Of a DNA stretch of 15,659 nt, positions 13,554-15,659 are shown piece by piece. Both the position numbers and the translations under genes were made by a program. Below the pieces are notes generated by a model. That model made no database searches and was not told the DNA's origin. It saw only the letters and a list, made by a program, of their open reading frames with translations. This stretch comes from JBBQKI01 sp038326725 (GTDB lineage: Bacteria > Bacteroidota > Bacteroidia > Flavobacteriales > Flavobacteriaceae), in contig JBBQKI010000043.1 of NCBI GenBank assembly GCA_038326725.1, positions 1 through 15,659 on the forward strand, in the 5' to 3' direction. The stretch's first letter is position 1. Each line of letters begins with the position of its first letter.

Positions 13554-15659
13554 ATGCAAAATAAAGGACTCGTTACAGTATTTGCAATATTATTTGGATT
13601 GGTGAGTATCTACCAATTATCTTTTACCTTCATTGCAGGCAATGTTGAAGATGATGCAAAAGCCTACGCCCATAGTAAATTTACCGAAAATCAACCCGAT
13701 GAAAGGGAGACGGCTGAAACACGTTATTTGGATTCGGTATCAAATTTCCCGGTTTTCATGGGGATTGATTATGAAAGTGCAAAAGACAAAGAGCTTAACA
13801 AGGGCCTTGACTTGAAAGGTGGGATCAATGTAATACTTCAAATTTCCGTTAAGGATATCCTTAAAGGTCTTGCCAATAATTCTAAAGACCCCGCATTCAA
13901 TCAAGCTTTGGCCACGGCAGATGAACTTCAAAAAAGCAGTCAGGAAACTTACGTAGATTTATTTTTTCAAGCTTTCGAAGATCTTCCCGGCGAAAACAAT
14001 TTGGCTTCCCCTCAAATTTTCTTCAACAAAAACCTGGAGAATGAGATTGGTGTTACCATGTCCAATGAAGAAGTAAAGCAGGTTATCGACAGGAAAATTG
14101 ATGAATCCATTACCTCAGCCTTTGAGGTTTTAAGAAGTCGTATCGATAAATTTGGAGTAACCCAACCCAACATTCAACGTATAGGAAATTCCGGCCGTAT
14201 TTTGGTGGAATTGCCAGGGGCAAAAGATATCGAACGTGTTAAAAATTTACTTCAAAGTACCGCCCAACTTGAATTTTGGGATGTTTACCGTTTTGAAGAC
14301 ATGGCCGGTTTTTTACAGGCAGCGGATGCCAAAGTTGCGGAACTAAATAAAGGTGGCAACGAAACTGCCCAAGCGAATGACACTACCAAAACTGTTACCG
14401 ATACTACCCAGACCACCGAAGCGGGTGATATCAGCAAACTATTGGGCGGTGAAGATGTTAATGATACCCTTACAGACCCTGAATTAGCAAATCCAATCCT
14501 TTCAAAAATGGTTTTCCCTGGATCACAGGGCGGGCCGGTAATTGCAAGTTTCAATTTAAAAGATACCGCCCAGGTAAACAGTTATTTAAGGATGCCGGAA
14601 GTACGCAGTTTATTGCCGAACGAAACTCGTTTCGTAAAATTTGTGTGGGGACTTCCTGAAGAGTTTCCTGATTTGGATGACGCTCAGGTAATCGCATTAT
14701 ATGGCTTAAAAGGAAATCGCGATAACACACCTCCCTTGAGCGGCGGCGTGGTGGTTGACGCCATGCAGGAATTCGATCCAATGAATCGCGTTGCAGTATC
14801 AATGCAGATGAATGGGGCCGGGGCTAAAACTTGGGAAGAAATGACTGGGAATGCATACTCCAATCAAGGCCAAATAGCTATTGTTTTGGATGATATTGTG
14901 TATTCAGCACCGGGTGTAACCACAGGCGCCATTGCGGGCGGAAGAAGCCAAATTACCGGAGATTTCAGTATTGAGGAAGGACAAGATTTGGCAAACGTAC
15001 TACGTGCGGGAAAACTACCGGCTTCTGCGGAAATAATACAGGCAGAGGTTGTCGGCCCATCATTGGGCCAAGAAGCCATAGACAGTGGGATGAGTTCTTT
15101 TATTGTTGCCTTGTTTTTGGTTTTTATGTTCATATTGGCATATTACGGCAAAGGTGGCTTTACGGCAATTATTGCTTTATTGATTAACCTTTTGTTCATT
15201 TTTGGGATTATGGCAGGTATAGGTGCTGTACTTACCCTTCCCGGAATTGCGGGTATCGTACTTACCATAGGTATGGCGGTAGATGCCAACGTACTTATAT
15301 TTGAAAGGATAAAAGAGGAACTTGCAAAGGGGAAAGACCAAAAAACAGCTGTCCACGACGGATTTAAAAATGCTTTATCAGCTATTCTCGATTCCAACGT
15401 AACAACGGCATTGACCGGGGTAATTCTTTTGATTTTTGGAACGGGACCCATCAAAGGGTTTGCAACCACCTTATTAATTGGTATTGCCACCTCATTGTTC
15501 ACTGCCTTGTTCCTTACCAGGCTTTGCATCGAGTTTTATTTAAACAGAAACAAAAGGCTTACTTTTAGTACAGCTTTTAGTAAGAATTTCTTTGTCAATA
15601 CTAATATTGATTTCCTTAAAAAGAGAAAGATTGCTTATATCATTTCAGGGGTATTTATT
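13554..15659 (+). CDS. secDF: Protein translocase SecDF, fused form (truncated by window edge)
   Basis: The frame is open for 702 codons to the end of the window. SecDF uses the proton gradient to help pull exported proteins through SecYEG. A first transmembrane helix (about 6-28) is followed by the periplasmic P1 domain with GLDLKGGINV (84-93) and RSRIDKFGV (194-202). An Asn/Thr/Asp-rich insert lies at about 265-310, of a kind usual in Bacteroidota SecD. The SecD membrane domain then starts at about 512, with the key motif MAVDANVLIFERIKEE (574-589), whose Asp578 lies at the proton-path position of the family. After it, NTNIDFLKKRKIAYIISG (682-699) looks like the beginning of the SecF half, so this is a fused SecDF rather than SecD alone. 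Frames on the minus strand within it are shadows. The start is the ATG at 13554, downstream of a good promoter. Confidence 0.95.
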   Translation, partial: MQNKGLVTVFAILFGLVSIYQLSFTFIAGNVEDDAKAYAHSKFTENQPDERETAETRYLDSVSNFPVFMGIDYESAKDKELNKGLDLKGGINVILQISVKDILKGLANNSKDPAFNQALATADELQKSSQETYVDLFFQAFEDLPGENNLASPQIFFNKNLENEIGVTMSNEEVKQVIDRKIDESITSAFEVLRSRIDKFGVTQPNIQRIGNSGRILVELPGAKDIERVKNLLQSTAQLEFWDVYRFEDMAGFLQAADAKVAELNKGGNETAQANDTTKTVTDTTQTTEAGDISKLLGGEDVNDTLTDPELANPILSKMVFPGSQGGPVIASFNLKDTAQVNSYLRMPEVRSLLPNETRFVKFVWGLPEEFPDLDDAQVIALYGLKGNRDNTPPLSGGVVVDAMQEFDPMNRVAVSMQMNGAGAKTWEEMTGNAYSNQGQIAIVLDDIVYSAPGVTTGAIAGGRSQITGDFSIEEGQDLANVLRAGKLPASAEIIQAEVVGPSLGQEAIDSGMSSFIVALFLVFMFILAYYGKGGFTAIIALLINLLFIFGIMAGIGAVLTLPGIAGIVLTIGMAVDANVLIFERIKEELAKGKDQKTAVHDGFKNALSAILDSNVTTALTGVILLIFGTGPIKGFATTLLIGIATSLFTALFLTRLCIEFYLNRNKRLTFSTAFSKNFFVNTNIDFLKKRKIAYIISGVFI

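Noticed and set aside
14285..15529. Minus-strand open frames within secDF
   Set aside because: They lie opposite a well-supported SecDF coding sequence and show no protein features of their own.

Overview
The window looks like chromosomal core DNA from a member of the Bacteroidota, most probably Flavobacteriaceae. Three things support this. The gene families and their forms are typical: a SecDF precursor with a Thr/Asp-rich insert in SecD and the start of SecF in the same frame, a 646-residue GyrB, DUF2911, and a QueE with the flavobacterial-type N-terminus. Sequences fitting the Bacteroidota -7 promoter box TAnnTTTG lie just upstream of seven genes. Shine-Dalgarno sequences are mostly absent. 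A C-rich intergenic repeat after gyrB resembles one I recall from flavobacterial genomes.

Layout, left to right. (1) 1-264, minus strand: the N-terminus of a KaiC/RAD55-like ATPase, cut by the window edge. (2) After a 323-bp intergenic region, ffh (SRP54) and folD run on the plus strand. Between them sits a small four-helix-bundle (S23/IVS family) gene flanked by mirror-image arrays of a CAGT-based repeat. (3) 3253-5319, minus strand: a probable operon of an AI-2E-type transporter, a DCC/DUF393 thiol oxidoreductase-like protein and a DUF1232 protein. It converges on folD with interlocked stop codons. (4) 5480-6339, minus strand: a tiny two-helix membrane protein with a strong terminator, and a putative lipoprotein. 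(5) 6368-7894, minus strand: a HerA/DUF853-type ATPase, divergent from queE (8016-8645, plus). QueE converges with interlocked stops on a secreted DUF2911 protein. (6) 9455-15659, plus strand: gyrB, a TPR lipoprotein, mdh, and a SecDF gene that runs off the right edge.

Most of the content is housekeeping: protein targeting and export (Ffh, SecDF), one-carbon metabolism (FolD), queuosine precursor synthesis (QueE), DNA topology (GyrB) and the TCA cycle (Mdh). I see no phage, IS element, CRISPR array, rRNA or tRNA.

The least ordinary part is the S23-family cassette between ffh and folD. Two arrays of CAGT units lie in inverted orientation on either side of a single small gene, with the same 7-6-7 nt spacing, and together they look like a compact inserted unit. 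Other points of note are the near-leaderless geometry at queE, the shared TTAA stop codons at two convergent gene pairs, and three clear intrinsic terminators.
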